A program made the position numbers and the translations under genes. The notes below the pieces were generated by a model. It ran no database searches and had not been told where the DNA came from. It was given only the letters and a program-made list of their open reading frames with translations. From Parasponia andersonii (taxonomy: Eukaryota > Streptophyta > Magnoliopsida > Rosales > Cannabaceae), in contig JXTB01000142.1 in the NCBI GenBank assembly GCA_002914805.1, positions 174,584 to 238,583 of the forward strand: DNA of 64,000 nucleotides. The letters run 5' to 3'. Each line of letters starts with the position of its first letter. Within the stretch, counting starts at the first letter, position 1. Shown here piece by piece: positions 63,809 to 64,000 of the stretch.

Positions 63809-64000
63809 ATGTCTAGTAGTGAAGAACTATTTAGGGAAGGAAATGCCTTTTCTGGGGAATCCAGCTCAAGTGTTAGTACTATTAACCTTGAGGATTATCC
63901 CGAGTCCGAACCCGAGATAAAAATAACTGGGGCAAGACAAAGTAGTCCTCGAATAGGCGATCTTCCCCAGGATCAATGGCCCAGACACATTAGGGATGCT
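63809..64000 (+). CDS. Unrecognised coding region, N-terminus only, runs off the window
   Basis: Sixty-four codons are open from the ATG to the window edge. The protein starts MSSSEELFREGNAFSGESSS and continues acidic and Ser-rich, through NLEDYPESEPE, to DQWPRHIRDA. No domain is recognisable in this part. The start is supported by a TATA box and a leader intron whose acceptor lies directly before the ATG. The style, an acidic Ser-rich N-terminus next to LTR sequence, recalls the gag-like first proteins of plant gypsy-type elements, but an ordinary host gene is equally possible. It is partial by truncation of the window only. Confidence 0.5.
   Translation, partial: MSSSEELFREGNAFSGESSSSVSTINLEDYPESEPEIKITGARQSSPRIGDLPQDQWPRHIRDA

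Overview
This 64 kb window is nuclear DNA of a flowering plant, most likely a core eudicot. It is AT-rich, the genes have many introns with GT/AG borders, and the proteins closely resemble Arabidopsis counterparts. Retroelements and small non-autonomous transposons fill much of the space between and inside the genes. The assembly has two N runs (15157-15187 and 36179-36786) and single ambiguous bases at 43079 and 59833. No bacterial-type operon, CRISPR array or complete RNA gene was seen.

Layout, left to right. Positions 1-3190 hold AT-rich DNA with two hAT-type miniature transposons. A GH3 beta-glucan exohydrolase / beta-glucosidase gene follows on the minus strand (7742 to 3191); it keeps its catalytic motifs but has a frame-breaking base and two poor splice donors, so it is probably a pseudogene. 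It lies head to head, across 3.3 kb, with a complete plus-strand poly(ADP-ribose) glycohydrolase (PARG) gene (11090-22151, 11 exons, 547 aa). PARG introns have taken in an antisense Copia fossil, a nested set of three miniature elements, another terminal-inverted-repeat element and a perfect 110-bp tandem duplication.

From 22152 to 31400 there is gene-free, transposon-rich DNA: a decayed hAT-like transposase piece, two foldback elements and a Copia fossil with both LTRs. Next come two large minus-strand genes. The first is a complete molybdenum-cofactor aldehyde oxidase (41634 to 31626, 10 exons, 1368 aa). The second is gamma-tubulin complex component 6 (54516 to 43430, 14 exons, 1247 aa). 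From 54517 the sequence is again gene-poor, with a possible solo LTR, a minisatellite, a tRNA-derived SINE straddled by a tandem duplication, and a third Copia fossil. At the right edge a TATA box, a leader intron with 22-23-bp tandem repeats and an ATG begin an unrecognised plus-strand coding region that runs off the window.

The host genes do not form a pathway. PARG removes poly(ADP-ribose) after DNA-damage and stress signalling; aldehyde oxidase makes acids such as abscisic acid or indole-3-acetic acid from aldehydes; GCP6 helps nucleate microtubules; the GH3 enzyme would trim cell-wall glucans. Exon borders were read by eye from splice signals, reading-frame continuity and remembered family sequences, not from transcripts.
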